A DNA stretch of 64,000 nucleotides from positions 80,776 through 144,775 of the forward strand of contig NZ_BMZH01000008.1 of the NCBI RefSeq assembly GCF_014652695.1. Direction: 5' to 3'. Below are positions 36,829-45,986 of the stretch, piece after piece (the first letter of the stretch is position 1; every line of letters starts with the position of its first letter). The notes below the pieces were generated by a model, which was not told the origin of the DNA, did not search any database, and worked only from the letters and a program-made list of their open reading frames with translations. A program made the position numbers and the translations under genes. The stretch is from Algimonas arctica. Lineage in GTDB: Bacteria; Pseudomonadota; Alphaproteobacteria; Caulobacterales; Maricaulaceae.

Positions 36829-38966
36829 GAGGATATCTCACAAAACGGCGTGTCACCGTGGGACGCCTTGGCCGCACGGGCCCAAGCAAAGGCGTGGCCA
36901 TCACTGATGTAGTAGTAAGTGTGCCCATTGGGTATCAGCGCGAGCGTCAGGCCGCCATAACCGGACATCGCCGGGACATAGAGGTCAGCCTCACAGCCGA
37001 GGCTCAGTCCCGCATTCCACGCCCAAAAACCGTTCTTATAACGCTGGTTATCAATCACCGCGCGAAGACCGACTGGGCGGACTCTCTTTTGCAACGCATC
37101 CGACAGCATGTCAGGGTCCAGCATAGGCTTACCCTTGATCCGTCCGCCATCGTGTAAAAAAGCAGCGATCTTGGCGATGTCATCGCGGTGCAAGGTCAGG
37201 CCCCAGCCGGTAAAGACTTGGCCGACATCATCATATGTCCGGCGCGTTTGGCGCACGACAGGGCTGGTCCCTAAGGCGTCCCAAAGCGGACGGATCAAGT
37301 CGTCAAAGATATCCGCCTCAGCACGCCCTGTTTTTTCACGTAAGAAAGCGGTGATCGCCGTTCCGAGAAGATAGGTGTCCGTGGTGTGATAGACGAACGT
37401 CTCACCGGGCGCGGACCGACGATCATATAAGGTACAAGCCAGATCGATTTTCTGTTCATGGCTGTCCGCAATAAAGAACTGTCGGCTGCCCTCTGACGCT
37501 TCGTCTTCATCATACACATCGGAGGCGTAATAGCCTGTCGCCATATCCAGCGCATGTTGGAACGTAACGTCTTTCCAATCACGGCACGCCGGAACGTAAT
37601 CCGAGATCAATGCGTCCATCGCGCCCGGATAGAGCTTTTCCAAGCGCATAGACGCAACCCCAGCGATCATTGATTTCGCCCAAGAATAAGAGGGCAAATC
37701 GAGCACGTCACAGAACGGATAGTCGCCGAAACGTGTCGGACACGGGGCGGTAAAATGCGTTCCATTTTTAACGTACCCCAGAGCCGTCATCGCCTCGGGT
37801 GTGACTTCTGTGGAATGACCGAGTTGGTCTCGGAAACTCAATTCAGACAGTGGCCGTGTCGGCAATCGTCGCGAGACTTCTTCTCGGTAAGCGCGGAGGG
37901 TGGCGTCCGAGTCTGGCAGGGGGCCGAGATCGACAGTAATCGGCGCACTGCCCCAGAGGTTAAATTGCAAATACGCGCAGGTTTCGGACCCAATTTGATA
38001 GACCATATCGGACGTCTGTCCGTCTGGTCCAATTTCAAAAGTGAGAACGCCATTATGGAGACAATTCGCATTCCGTTCCTGCAACGCGAAAGGGAGGCTG
38101 GCCCGAACATGTCCGTTTACACGGCGCCAAATTACTCCCGGTTCAATGATCCACTCCCAATCGGGATGGTCGCTCGGCCGAGGTCCGCGTTGCACGGGTA
38201 TCAAATCCGTTCCGTCATGGACGAAGCCCATTTCAATAGCTGGTAAATGATTCAGTCTGTCCGCTGTTGGCGCATAATTAAAGGCGTCCTCTAACAACTC
38301 AAAGCCCGTCGCCTGCGATGCGGAAAACCGCAGAGTTCCCGACAATGACCGGAGGGGAGCGAGAGGCTCAGTGGGGGGCGCAAACGCCTGCATAGAGACC
38401 GGAGCGACCGCGACCTGCCCGGCCCAAAGTACATCTGGGTCCAACGACGTCGGCAGATCCGCGACCCGCCTCATCCCAACCACGGAAATATTATCGACCC
38501 AACACGTATCATTTGACGCATTTCCTTTAATCCGCGCGCCCAGATAAAGGTGGGCGCTCTCAATATCTAGAACCTGCGTGACCGGATGAAGGGTCACTGC
38601 ATCGTCCTGCCCATCCTCAACGCGCCCAATTTCAAACCATTGGGCTCCATCCGGAGACGCTTCTAAAATGCAGGCGTCATCGCCTTCCAGTTTCTCAGCC
38701 GCGAAGACCGCGCTAATCCTCACGCGAGGGCTCGAAATGTCCTCCAGCTTCCGGATCGCATAGGCATCGCGAGTCATCTTCAGCGATATATTTCCGGCAT
38801 AGGTCGTCAGACCGATCTTGCCCTTACGCGCATCTGACTGCCACCCGTTCGCATCGCCATCTTGAAAATCTTCGTCCAAATAAGTCTGCGCGGCGACCAT
38901 CGTTGGGGTCGCAAATAGGCAGGCTGCGAGGAGTAAATTTCGGACAAACAGACGCGGCAGGATCAT
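36825..38966 (-). CDS. Secreted beta-lactamase-fold serine hydrolase with N-terminal sandwich domain
   Basis: The 713-aa protein has a signal peptide (cleavage after VAAQ near residue 27). A beta-sandwich domain similar to carbohydrate-binding/concanavalin-like modules follows (about 28-170, DEDFQDGDANGWQSDARKGK). An unassigned middle (about 190-400) comes next, then a beta-lactamase-like (class C/serine hydrolase) region from about 405. The SxxK nucleophile motif is S428-W-A-K431. The second motif is YHTTDTYLLG, where the usual Y-S-N is altered to H-T-T-D, and the third is near the end (SGYGG rather than KTG or HxG). The changes suggest an esterase or amidase rather than a penicillin-binding enzyme. 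It overlaps by 4 bp with both the sulfotransferase upstream and the MFS gene downstream. Function unknown. Confidence 0.75.
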   Translation of the reverse strand: MILPRLFVRNLLLAACLFATPTMVAAQTYLDEDFQDGDANGWQSDARKGKIGLTTYAGNISLKMTRDAYAIRKLEDISSPRVRISAVFAAEKLEGDDACILEASPDGAQWFEIGRVEDGQDDAVTLHPVTQVLDIESAHLYLGARIKGNASNDTCWVDNISVVGMRRVADLPTSLDPDVLWAGQVAVAPVSMQAFAPPTEPLAPLRSLSGTLRFSASQATGFELLEDAFNYAPTADRLNHLPAIEMGFVHDGTDLIPVQRGPRPSDHPDWEWIIEPGVIWRRVNGHVRASLPFALQERNANCLHNGVLTFEIGPDGQTSDMVYQIGSETCAYLQFNLWGSAPITVDLGPLPDSDATLRAYREEVSRRLPTRPLSELSFRDQLGHSTEVTPEAMTALGYVKNGTHFTAPCPTRFGDYPFCDVLDLPSYSWAKSMIAGVASMRLEKLYPGAMDALISDYVPACRDWKDVTFQHALDMATGYYASDVYDEDEASEGSRQFFIADSHEQKIDLACTLYDRRSAPGETFVYHTTDTYLLGTAITAFLREKTGRAEADIFDDLIRPLWDALGTSPVVRQTRRTYDDVGQVFTGWGLTLHRDDIAKIAAFLHDGGRIKGKPMLDPDMLSDALQKRVRPVGLRAVIDNQRYKNGFWAWNAGLSLGCEADLYVPAMSGYGGLTLALIPNGHTYYYISDGHAFAWARAAKASHGDTPFCEISS

Positions 38967-40540
38967 AAGGCACGTCCGATTTTCAAACCGGCGGCGAGCG
39001 GAGCTAGCTCGGCTTCATAGTGCCGCCATTTTTCCACCGATGATGTGTAAAGGGGGCGACGGACCTGAGCCGCGCTGGCCGTCGATGAGGCAGATTGATT
39101 TGTGTGGAAATTCAAACAAGCCGGATCCCAATCGAGACCGATTGCAGCGATGAGGTCCCGGCTGACTCCCTCTTGATTGGCGATCAACGATTCATAGGCG
39201 ACGTCGTGAACTCGGCCGGGAAACATCTCGTGCCAATGGGACATCAAACGCGTCTTTGCCGTGATATAATGGGCCAAGTCGCTTTGGTCGTATGAAAATG
39301 GATAGCCCATGCGGAACAAAGTTTTGAATATGGCATAACCCACATCCATCGGGTTTCGCGTGACATGGATGATCCGCGCCTCGGGCAAAGCCTTGGCGAT
39401 CAAACCAATGTAGAGAAAATTAAGCGGCGTTTTATCGACCACGCGGCGGGACGTCGCCCCGCGACCCTCCAGCCCTTTAAGATAGGTCTCGCCCAGCTCT
39501 TGCATGTCCAATCGAGACGAATTTCTGACGAGCCCTTCTTTCGTCTGAACCGATCCGGACAGACGCGTGATCGCAAGCGGGAGATCATTAATTTCGCCCA
39601 CACTTTCAGCCTCAGGGTGGGATGTGATGATCCGATCCACTAAGGTCGTGCCGGATCGCGGCAAGCCGACAATGAAGACAGGCCTGGTATCGTGGCAGCC
39701 GTTGAAATCAGTGCTGGCAAAGTCCGCGTTGAAGACACGCTGCAACAGAGACATCGTGTCCAAATCTCCGTCGACTGCATAGGCCATGTTGGCGCGTCGA
39801 CGTTTTGCGCCGCGCGCAAGCGCTGCAAAACTGCGCTGATAATCGCCGATGTCTTCGCGTTCTTTTGCCAGCGCATAAGCCAGCTGCACTTCCCCCATCG
39901 GCGGAAGATTGGGCCGCTTTAATTGCGTCTCCAACGCCTCAATATGATTGCGCTCAGGTGTCTGCGACCTGAGTGTCGCTCGGTTATAATAGGCGTCAAA
40001 ATCAGACGGGTTGAGTTGGATCAATTCATCCAAGGTCTGCTCGGCTTTATCCATCTCACCCAGCGCGATATAGGCTGAGGACAGATTATAGAGCAATGAG
40101 AGTCGCTGTCGGTCTTGGTCGGATGATAGCGCCAATCCCCGCAGCAGACTTTCCAGCGTGCCGTCATGATCCGCCACTTGCGTCTGAATTTCTGCGATCC
40201 GACCAAGCTCACTCGCGCTCAGACTTGCGGATTGTAATATTTCTCGAATTTCGGTGTGGGCTTGCGCAATATTGGACTGTGCAATGAGCGCTTCGATCCG
40301 AATGAGCCGCGCATCGAATTGGGTTGGGTCTGCATTTAATACGACACCCACCTGATCTAACATAAGATCGGGACGATGCCGCATTTGTTCCGCGCGCGCG
40401 ATCATGAGGCGCGGTGCCACGGCCGCTGGCGCGGCGCGTAACAAGTCTTCGCAGATCGCAATGACCGCCTGAGCGTTTCGTGATCTGAGCAGGCCATCGG
40501 CCCTTGCGAGTGCAGCGTTGAAATCTTGCGAGTTGGCCAT
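38963..40540 (-). CDS. TPR-containing sulfotransferase (copy 1)
   Basis: The start is ATG 40540 (525 aa); a longer in-frame version from 40588 would run through the hairpin that ends the preceding TonB receptor transcript. Residues about 1-250 are tandem TPR repeats. Residues about 265-510 are a P-loop sulfotransferase: the PAPS 5'-phosphate loop FIVGLPRSGTTLVDRII and the 3'-phosphate region HVTRNPMDVGYAIFKTLF. Such enzymes move sulfate from PAPS to hydroxyls or amines of peptides, lipids or sugars in the cytosol. It follows a TonB receptor gene by 75 bp, as does copy 2 at 54054. Its stop overlaps the serine hydrolase start (ATGA). Acceptor unknown. Confidence 0.87.
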   Translation of the reverse strand: MANSQDFNAALARADGLLRSRNAQAVIAICEDLLRAAPAAVAPRLMIARAEQMRHRPDLMLDQVGVVLNADPTQFDARLIRIEALIAQSNIAQAHTEIREILQSASLSASELGRIAEIQTQVADHDGTLESLLRGLALSSDQDRQRLSLLYNLSSAYIALGEMDKAEQTLDELIQLNPSDFDAYYNRATLRSQTPERNHIEALETQLKRPNLPPMGEVQLAYALAKEREDIGDYQRSFAALARGAKRRRANMAYAVDGDLDTMSLLQRVFNADFASTDFNGCHDTRPVFIVGLPRSGTTLVDRIITSHPEAESVGEINDLPLAITRLSGSVQTKEGLVRNSSRLDMQELGETYLKGLEGRGATSRRVVDKTPLNFLYIGLIAKALPEARIIHVTRNPMDVGYAIFKTLFRMGYPFSYDQSDLAHYITAKTRLMSHWHEMFPGRVHDVAYESLIANQEGVSRDLIAAIGLDWDPACLNFHTNQSASSTASAAQVRRPLYTSSVEKWRHYEAELAPLAAGLKIGRAL

Positions 40541-40574
40541 AACGGTCACGTTAACGCGACTAATCCCGCCCGTG

Positions 40575-40603
40575 AAGACACGGCCCACGCTGAGCCGTGT
40601 CTT
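40575..40603 (-). terminator. Hairpin between TonB receptor and TPR-sulfotransferase (pair 1)
   Basis: AAGACACGGC (40575-40584) pairs perfectly with GCCGTGTCTT (40594-40603) around a 9-nt loop, 12 nt past the TonB receptor stop and before the sulfotransferase start. An A-rich run flanks it on the receptor side, with no T-tract after it in the transcript direction. It may act as a leaky terminator that keeps sulfotransferase level below the receptor level. Confidence 0.6.
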
Positions 40604-40614
40604 TAATTTGGATT

Positions 40615-42996
40615 CTAAAATCCATAAGAGCCCGTCAAACCAATCGTTCGAGGCAAGGAAATGAGCTCTTTATTGGCATTCCCGAAATAACCTTCTGAGG
40701 GAGACGTGCCCATATAGGCCTCCGTGAAGACACCGGTCACGCCAGCTTCATCGAAGATATTCTTGACCCATAACGATCCGGTAAAGTTGCCCCGTGTGAC
40801 CGAGGTTGTTGCGTTCCATAGGCTGAACCCTTCGAGCGGCACATTAAAGGTGGGGGATACCCCAACACCGTTTCGTGTCTCCGATTGGTAAGATCCATCA
40901 ACCCGCGCAAAGAAGTCCCATTGGTCATTAAGCGGGGCAGAATAATCGAGCGCCCAGTTGAGCATATGCTCAGGCGCACCCGGCAACCGGGCGCCATCAA
41001 CGGCAACAGGTGTTACGCTATTATTGGGCGCGAAGAAATCGTCAGACAACTCGGCATCAACATAGGCGTAGCCGAGATTATAGTGCCAGCTATCCCCGAA
41101 ATAACCATCCAGCGAGGCTTCCACACCCAGTGTCCGGGCCTTGCTGCCATTCTGGACAGCAAAGAAACCCCAATTTGTCGTGGCTGTATTGAGCTGGGGA
41201 TCAGTCCAATCGATATAAAATGCGCTGACATCATACGTCAGACCATTTTTGCTTCCTTTTGTGCCGATTTCATAATTGACGACACTATCAGCTGTGTAGA
41301 CTTGCCAACCCGGATCTTCTGCGAAGGTTCCTGTGAGGGGAACCGCATTAGAACCGCCGCGACGATACCCTTCGGAAACCGTCGCATAAATCATCGCGTC
41401 ATCATTATAGCGCCAAGACACGTTCCCTTTGAAGAGTATGTCATCTTCACTGGTTTCGAAGGATGCGTTGGTCGGTGTGAAAACGCCGGCATATAATGGC
41501 AGATCGATAAAGGTATCATTCTCAGATTTATTGTCGAAGTAACGTGCGCCAACCGTGAGGTCGAGCGTGTCCGTCGCATGGTAAGTGACTTCACCAAAGG
41601 CGGCGACTTCCTCGAAATTTTCGACCCGGCGATAGTCGAAATCCTTATCGCCAGTCACAAGACCGCTCAGGCCCGGCAGCAAAGTATCCCACCATTGTTT
41701 GAAGCCGAGCAGATAACTTTCTTGCGTCGATTCAATTTGCTGTTTGCGGTAAAATCCACCGACAACATAATCGAAAGTCTCGCCGACATTCGACACCAGA
41801 CGAATTTCCTGCACGATCGCCTCATCCGCATAGGACCGAACAGCCGATGCCATTGGGCGTGGATAATTGTAATAGAAACCGAGGAATCCTGCCTGCGCGT
41901 AAAAACCCGTATTCTCACTCGTACTGTCGCCCGTATGGTCATAGTGCGACGTAGAAGATGTGAGCGTCGCAAAGCCTAAATCAACATTCACCTCTAAGGA
42001 TGTGGAATTGATATCGCGCGTTGAGGGCTCCAGCTGAATAGAGCCATTTTCACCCTCACCATAGGCGTTTCCAAACCCATCTTGATTGAACGTGTTCTGA
42101 CGGCGTCCACCGACATCATCCGACTGCCGAATATGCATCAAGGTGAGATCCACCGTATCGGACGGCTCCCACAATAAGGTCGCGCGACCCATCCATTGAT
42201 CCACCGTGTCGGCGTCTTCGACAGCGCTATACGACGCGGCCGGATCGAGAACACCGTTCGGCGCGACAGGAATACCGTTCGCGTCGAGATCATAAACATT
42301 CACGTAATCTGTGATGCCCGGATAATCGCCATAGCTTCCAACGATACGCAGAGCCGCATCCTCACCGAGTGGAAGGTTCAACACACCATCCAAAGAATAG
42401 CCGATGCTTTCAGAGTTTTTCACGCTGGAGAGTGACGAGCTGACCATGCCTGACGTTTCACCGAGAACCGGTTTACGCGTCATATAACGGATCGTGCCGC
42501 CCAACGAGCCGGAGCCATAAAGTGTGCCCTGCGGTCCGCGAAGAACCTCGACACGCTCTAGATCACGCAACAAGAAATTGCCGAAAATCGGCGTTTCATT
42601 GAGGTAGGTTGATACTGATGCCACCGAAGACACTGCGTAATCGCCAAGCCCGCTACCGTCGACATTGAGGCCGCGAATACGCACTTGGTTCAATGTGCCA
42701 GAGTTACGTGCCCCCCGGTCGATCACACCCACCCCGGGAATAGAACGGAGGAGTTCCGCGTCATCAAAAATTTGCGCCCGTTCAATGGCAGACCCACTCA
42801 CCGCAGTGATATTATAAGGCACATCCGACACAGAGGTTTCGCGGCGTGTGGAGGTGACAATAATTTCGTCCATCACACGCGCTTTGGGCTGTTCGTCTTG
42901 GGCCTGCGCCATCGTCGCCGTAAACGGAATGATCGCCGAGCTACATAAGAGCGCCGTCGCGAAGAGGTGTCGTCTGGGGGGGGTGAAACCGATCAT
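40615..42996 (-). CDS. TonB-dependent outer-membrane receptor (copy 1)
   Basis: The 793-aa protein has a signal peptide (cleavage after MAQA near 32) and a TonB-box-like start of the mature chain (MDEIIVTSTRR). A plug domain at about 40-165 has LRDLERVEVLRGPQGTLYGSG. The C-terminal beta barrel ends in a short aromatic-rich strand terminating in F. The type is the FepA/FhuA-like family common in Caulobacterales, used for siderophores, vitamin B12, sugars or peptides. A strong AAGGAG site precedes ATG 42996. It lies 33 bp behind the nitrilase gene, likely one operon, and in front of the sulfotransferase. The neighbours (nitrilase, MocR, alanine symporter) make amino-acid-derived substrates more likely, but this is inference. 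Confidence 0.92.
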   Translation of the reverse strand: MIGFTPPRRHLFATALLCSSAIIPFTATMAQAQDEQPKARVMDEIIVTSTRRETSVSDVPYNITAVSGSAIERAQIFDDAELLRSIPGVGVIDRGARNSGTLNQVRIRGLNVDGSGLGDYAVSSVASVSTYLNETPIFGNFLLRDLERVEVLRGPQGTLYGSGSLGGTIRYMTRKPVLGETSGMVSSSLSSVKNSESIGYSLDGVLNLPLGEDAALRIVGSYGDYPGITDYVNVYDLDANGIPVAPNGVLDPAASYSAVEDADTVDQWMGRATLLWEPSDTVDLTLMHIRQSDDVGGRRQNTFNQDGFGNAYGEGENGSIQLEPSTRDINSTSLEVNVDLGFATLTSSTSHYDHTGDSTSENTGFYAQAGFLGFYYNYPRPMASAVRSYADEAIVQEIRLVSNVGETFDYVVGGFYRKQQIESTQESYLLGFKQWWDTLLPGLSGLVTGDKDFDYRRVENFEEVAAFGEVTYHATDTLDLTVGARYFDNKSENDTFIDLPLYAGVFTPTNASFETSEDDILFKGNVSWRYNDDAMIYATVSEGYRRGGSNAVPLTGTFAEDPGWQVYTADSVVNYEIGTKGSKNGLTYDVSAFYIDWTDPQLNTATTNWGFFAVQNGSKARTLGVEASLDGYFGDSWHYNLGYAYVDAELSDDFFAPNNSVTPVAVDGARLPGAPEHMLNWALDYSAPLNDQWDFFARVDGSYQSETRNGVGVSPTFNVPLEGFSLWNATTSVTRGNFTGSLWVKNIFDEAGVTGVFTEAYMGTSPSEGYFGNANKELISLPRTIGLTGSYGF

Positions 42997-43029
42997 AATA
43001 TTCTCCTTTGAGGCGTCGTGGGGGTGGAT

Positions 43030-43938
43030 TTAATCAATAATTTTATGGGTAGGCGGCGGCGTGGGGGCGGCGTCTAATTCACCAACAGTGTCCCGCCCGG
43101 GCATCGTCAAAGGCCCCAGGGTCTTAAATGCGGCGCGGCGGTTTTCTGCAGATTGATAAAGATCATATTCGACAGGGGCGTCGCGGAAGCTCTTAAGCAC
43201 TTGCCCCAATCCGTTCCATCCGAGCTCACGAACCCGGCGGACTTCGTTAAAATCAAGATTTAAAGCGACGACTTCCGCGCCGACACCGCAGGCATGTAAA
43301 AGCTCACCGCCCGGGCCATAGAATACAGACTGTCCATTGCCCTGCTCTCCGGCGACGTTGACGTCGATGAAATAGCATTGGTTGGTCGCCGCGTTCGCAC
43401 GAGCGATGGATAGCTCAACATCCCGGTCAATTGTGTTCGTCATGGTCGGGAGCAAGATCGCTTCGGCGCCCATTGCCGTCAGGGTGCGGATGACCTCTGG
43501 GAACCACATATCATAACAAATCGCGACCCCAATCCGGCCGACGCCCGGCACATCAAAGACACAAAAATCACGTCCCGGTGTGACCCCTTTTTCATACGGT
43601 AAAAATGGATAGAGCTTGTCATGCCGCGCGACGATTTCGCCGGCGGGATTGATGACATGTGTTGTGTTGTAAATGTCGGTACCGCGACGTTCGTAAAGAG
43701 ACCCCGGAATGAGCCAAATGCTGTGACGTTTCGCGATCGCTTGCAAACGCGTAATCGTGGGTCCGTTTTCATCTTCAGCCGCTTGCAGCGAGGCGCCGTG
43801 AATCGCCAGCTCACCCAGGACAATCATTTTAACCCAGGGTAAGCGCTTCGCAGTCGCCGCAATATCCGTCTCGATAGCGTCAAGATTGCCGGACTTACGT
43901 CCAGCCGTCTGGATAGCGGCGACTCCCAAATGGCCCAT
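43030..43938 (-). CDS. Carbon-nitrogen hydrolase (nitrilase superfamily)
   Basis: The 302-aa enzyme starts at ATG 43938 with AGGGGA 6-7 nt upstream; an ATG two codons earlier is too close to that site. It carries the Glu-Lys-Cys triad of the superfamily: E43 (VLGELAIHG), K108 (RHDKLYPF) and C141 (GVAICYDMWFPE). It hydrolyses non-peptide C-N bonds such as amides, N-carbamoyl groups or nitriles in the cytosol. The YDMWFPE motif fits amidase or N-carbamoyl hydrolase branches better than true nitrilases (which have CWEN). It is followed by the TonB receptor after 33 bp and preceded by MocR. The 12-bp hairpin just upstream may regulate it. Confidence 0.86.
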   Translation of the reverse strand: MGHLGVAAIQTAGRKSGNLDAIETDIAATAKRLPWVKMIVLGELAIHGASLQAAEDENGPTITRLQAIAKRHSIWLIPGSLYERRGTDIYNTTHVINPAGEIVARHDKLYPFLPYEKGVTPGRDFCVFDVPGVGRIGVAICYDMWFPEVIRTLTAMGAEAILLPTMTNTIDRDVELSIARANAATNQCYFIDVNVAGEQGNGQSVFYGPGGELLHACGVGAEVVALNLDFNEVRRVRELGWNGLGQVLKSFRDAPVEYDLYQSAENRRAAFKTLGPLTMPGRDTVGELDAAPTPPPTHKIID

Positions 43939-43951
43939 AAACATTCCCCTA

Positions 43952-43982
43952 ATCGACGCACTCAGCAGACGAGTGCGTCGAT
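43952..43982. promoter_or_regulatory. 12-bp stem hairpin just upstream of the nitrilase ribosome-binding site
   Basis: ATCGACGCACTC (43952-43963) pairs perfectly with GAGTGCGTCGAT (43971-43982) around a 7-nt loop. On the minus strand it ends a few nt before the AGGGGA of the nitrilase gene and 78 nt after the MocR stop. A second weaker repeat, CGTGAT/ATCACG (43987-44012), lies next to it. It could terminate the MocR transcript, act as an operator or attenuate the nitrilase-receptor transcript; no T-tract follows. Confidence 0.5.
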
Positions 43983-44059
43983 GGGGCGTGATTGCATCAA
44001 ATTTGTATCACGTTTAGGGCCAGTTCAGAGGATTTGATGGTGCCAGATTAAAGGGTCCG

Positions 44060-45919
44060 CTAATGTCGCCCTAAAATCGCACTGTCGACGTCATGACCGT
44101 CATCATTGACCCAGAAGATACGGTCTTCCACCATCCTGACAAAGAATTTGGACGTTTCGCCGTAGGCCCAATTTTGCCATTGGCGACACCAGCGATCGCC
44201 TTCGATCCACCAACGACCCACGTCGCGATCTTCACTGGCGTAACCTGCCTTGCCCACCATCGTCCCATCGGCACGCAGGGTTATGGTGCACGGCTCCCCA
44301 TAGACGGTGTTATAAAGCAGATCGACGTTCGTCAGCGTGTGTTCGATCTCCCGGCTCGAGAGATGATCGTCTTCCCCTTCATGGGTTTCTGAGGATTCAA
44401 TTGAGCACAAGTCAGTGATAATTCTTGAGAGCCGCTCCACCCCTTCGCGAATACGCTCAGACGGAATGCTGGTCACACCCAAGCGGAAAATATGCTGGTT
44501 GGCCCGAGGATCAGCAAAATAGGTGCTCGCAGGTTCAATCAATATGCCCCGGGCCTCTGCGACTTTGGCCAGCCGTTCTACGTTCAGTCCTTCAGGCCCG
44601 TGCACCCAATAGGATGTTCCGCCGGAGACGGCGGGGATGGCAATCGTCAGCGGTCGATAATGGTTGAGCGCATCGCGTAGCGCCAGCAGCCGAGTCTCGT
44701 ACACAGATGTCAATCTCCGGAGGAGTGTATCGTAATGCCCGAGCGTGAGAAAGTACGCCGCAGCTCTCTGATTATTGGGGGATGGCCGCCGCGTCGTGAG
44801 GTTTCGAAGTTGCCGTGCTGCTTGAATGACCTCTCGGGGTGCCACCATAAATCCAAGTCGGATACCCGGGTCGAGAACTTTTGAAATCGCGCTAAGATAA
44901 ATAACGCGTCCTTGTGTGTCTAAACTATAGATGGAGGGCAGAGGAGAATTCAGAAAATTCATCTCACACTCGAAATCATCTTCGATGATAATTGCATCCG
45001 CGACGTCCGCTGCCTCTAAAAGGGCGTGACGGCGGGCCAGTGTCATCGTCACGCCGCTCGGGCGTTGGCGAGAGGGCGAGACATGGATCATGTCACACCG
45101 ACCAAATTCTGTGTCAATAATCAGCCCTTCGCCATCGACGGCGCGTTGTTGAACCTGGCTCCCATTCAAGGAAAATAGTTCCTTTAATTCTGGCAGACCG
45201 GGGTCTTCCATAACGACTTTAGAATTTTCTCTTGCGAATAATTCCGTGATCAAATGCAGCCCTTGCTGTTCACCAACTGTGACCAAAATTTCGTCGCGTC
45301 CGGCCTCAATTCCGCGTCGGGACAAAAGGGAGGCACGGATCGCATCGACCAACATTTCGTCATCGGCTTCATCATTTCCGATCGACCATTGTTCGACTTC
45401 CTTTACCCCAAGCGCGAGACGGCTGACTTCCCGCCATTCAGGCACTGGAAAAAGAGACCGATCATAGCGTCCTTCGATGAACGGGTATTGGTATCGATGC
45501 CAATCAGGCGGGCAGCGAAATTGCCGGAAATTCTGTCCCTGCGCGCGCAGGTGACTGGCTGCAACGCTGGTCGCCTCGGGGGCAGGCTCACCTGCAACGT
45601 TAGAACGGGTTGTCAGCTGACCTTTAATGCCGGGAGCGACGAATATGCCGCTGCGGTTTTTAGAATAGAGATGTCCGTCATCGATCAAATATTGATACGC
45701 CAGAGACACAGTGTTTCGACTAATCCCAAGCTCAATCGAAAGCTTCCGCGTTGAGGGCATTTTCCGATCTGCCAGCAAAAATCCGGCCTGCATAAGGTGC
45801 AAGATACGGGTCCGAAGTTGCACCTGTAGGGACAGCACACTGTCCCGATCCAGCTCGATCAAAGGGGCGATTGAAGACCCTTTGATAGACGGGTTCGAAT
45901 GTTTTGGATTAGCGACCAT
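44060..45919 (-). CDS. MocR-type PLP regulator with extra C-terminal domain
   Basis: The 619-aa protein is a GntR-type winged helix (about 20-95, STRKLSIELGISRNTVSLAY) fused to a class I aminotransferase-like domain (about 140-480). The PLP lysine K347 sits in SAISKVLDPG. MocR proteins sense PLP or amino compounds (GabR, TauR, PdxR types). Residues about 510-619 are unusual: after an acidic linker (THEGEDDHLSS) comes a compact segment with TITLRADGTMVGKAGY, GRWWIEGDRWCRQWQNWAYG and FVRMVEDRIFWVNDDG, a small beta-sheet pattern like the DUF995-type G-x-W repeats. I do not know it in MocR proteins. It lies between the alanine symporter and the nitrilase-receptor genes and probably regulates them. 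Confidence 0.88.
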   Translation of the reverse strand: MVANPKHSNPSIKGSSIAPLIELDRDSVLSLQVQLRTRILHLMQAGFLLADRKMPSTRKLSIELGISRNTVSLAYQYLIDDGHLYSKNRSGIFVAPGIKGQLTTRSNVAGEPAPEATSVAASHLRAQGQNFRQFRCPPDWHRYQYPFIEGRYDRSLFPVPEWREVSRLALGVKEVEQWSIGNDEADDEMLVDAIRASLLSRRGIEAGRDEILVTVGEQQGLHLITELFARENSKVVMEDPGLPELKELFSLNGSQVQQRAVDGEGLIIDTEFGRCDMIHVSPSRQRPSGVTMTLARRHALLEAADVADAIIIEDDFECEMNFLNSPLPSIYSLDTQGRVIYLSAISKVLDPGIRLGFMVAPREVIQAARQLRNLTTRRPSPNNQRAAAYFLTLGHYDTLLRRLTSVYETRLLALRDALNHYRPLTIAIPAVSGGTSYWVHGPEGLNVERLAKVAEARGILIEPASTYFADPRANQHIFRLGVTSIPSERIREGVERLSRIITDLCSIESSETHEGEDDHLSSREIEHTLTNVDLLYNTVYGEPCTITLRADGTMVGKAGYASEDRDVGRWWIEGDRWCRQWQNWAYGETSKFFVRMVEDRIFWVNDDGHDVDSAILGRH

Positions 45920-45986
45920 ATCGGTCTCTCAATGCCCCGAGATTATCGACAAAAGCAACGCTGCGCTCACCCTCACGAGGCATTCA

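Noticed and set aside
40541..40588. Extended N-terminus of TPR-sulfotransferase copy 1
   Set aside because: It would place coding sequence in the hairpin after the receptor gene; the shorter start matches the TPR start better.
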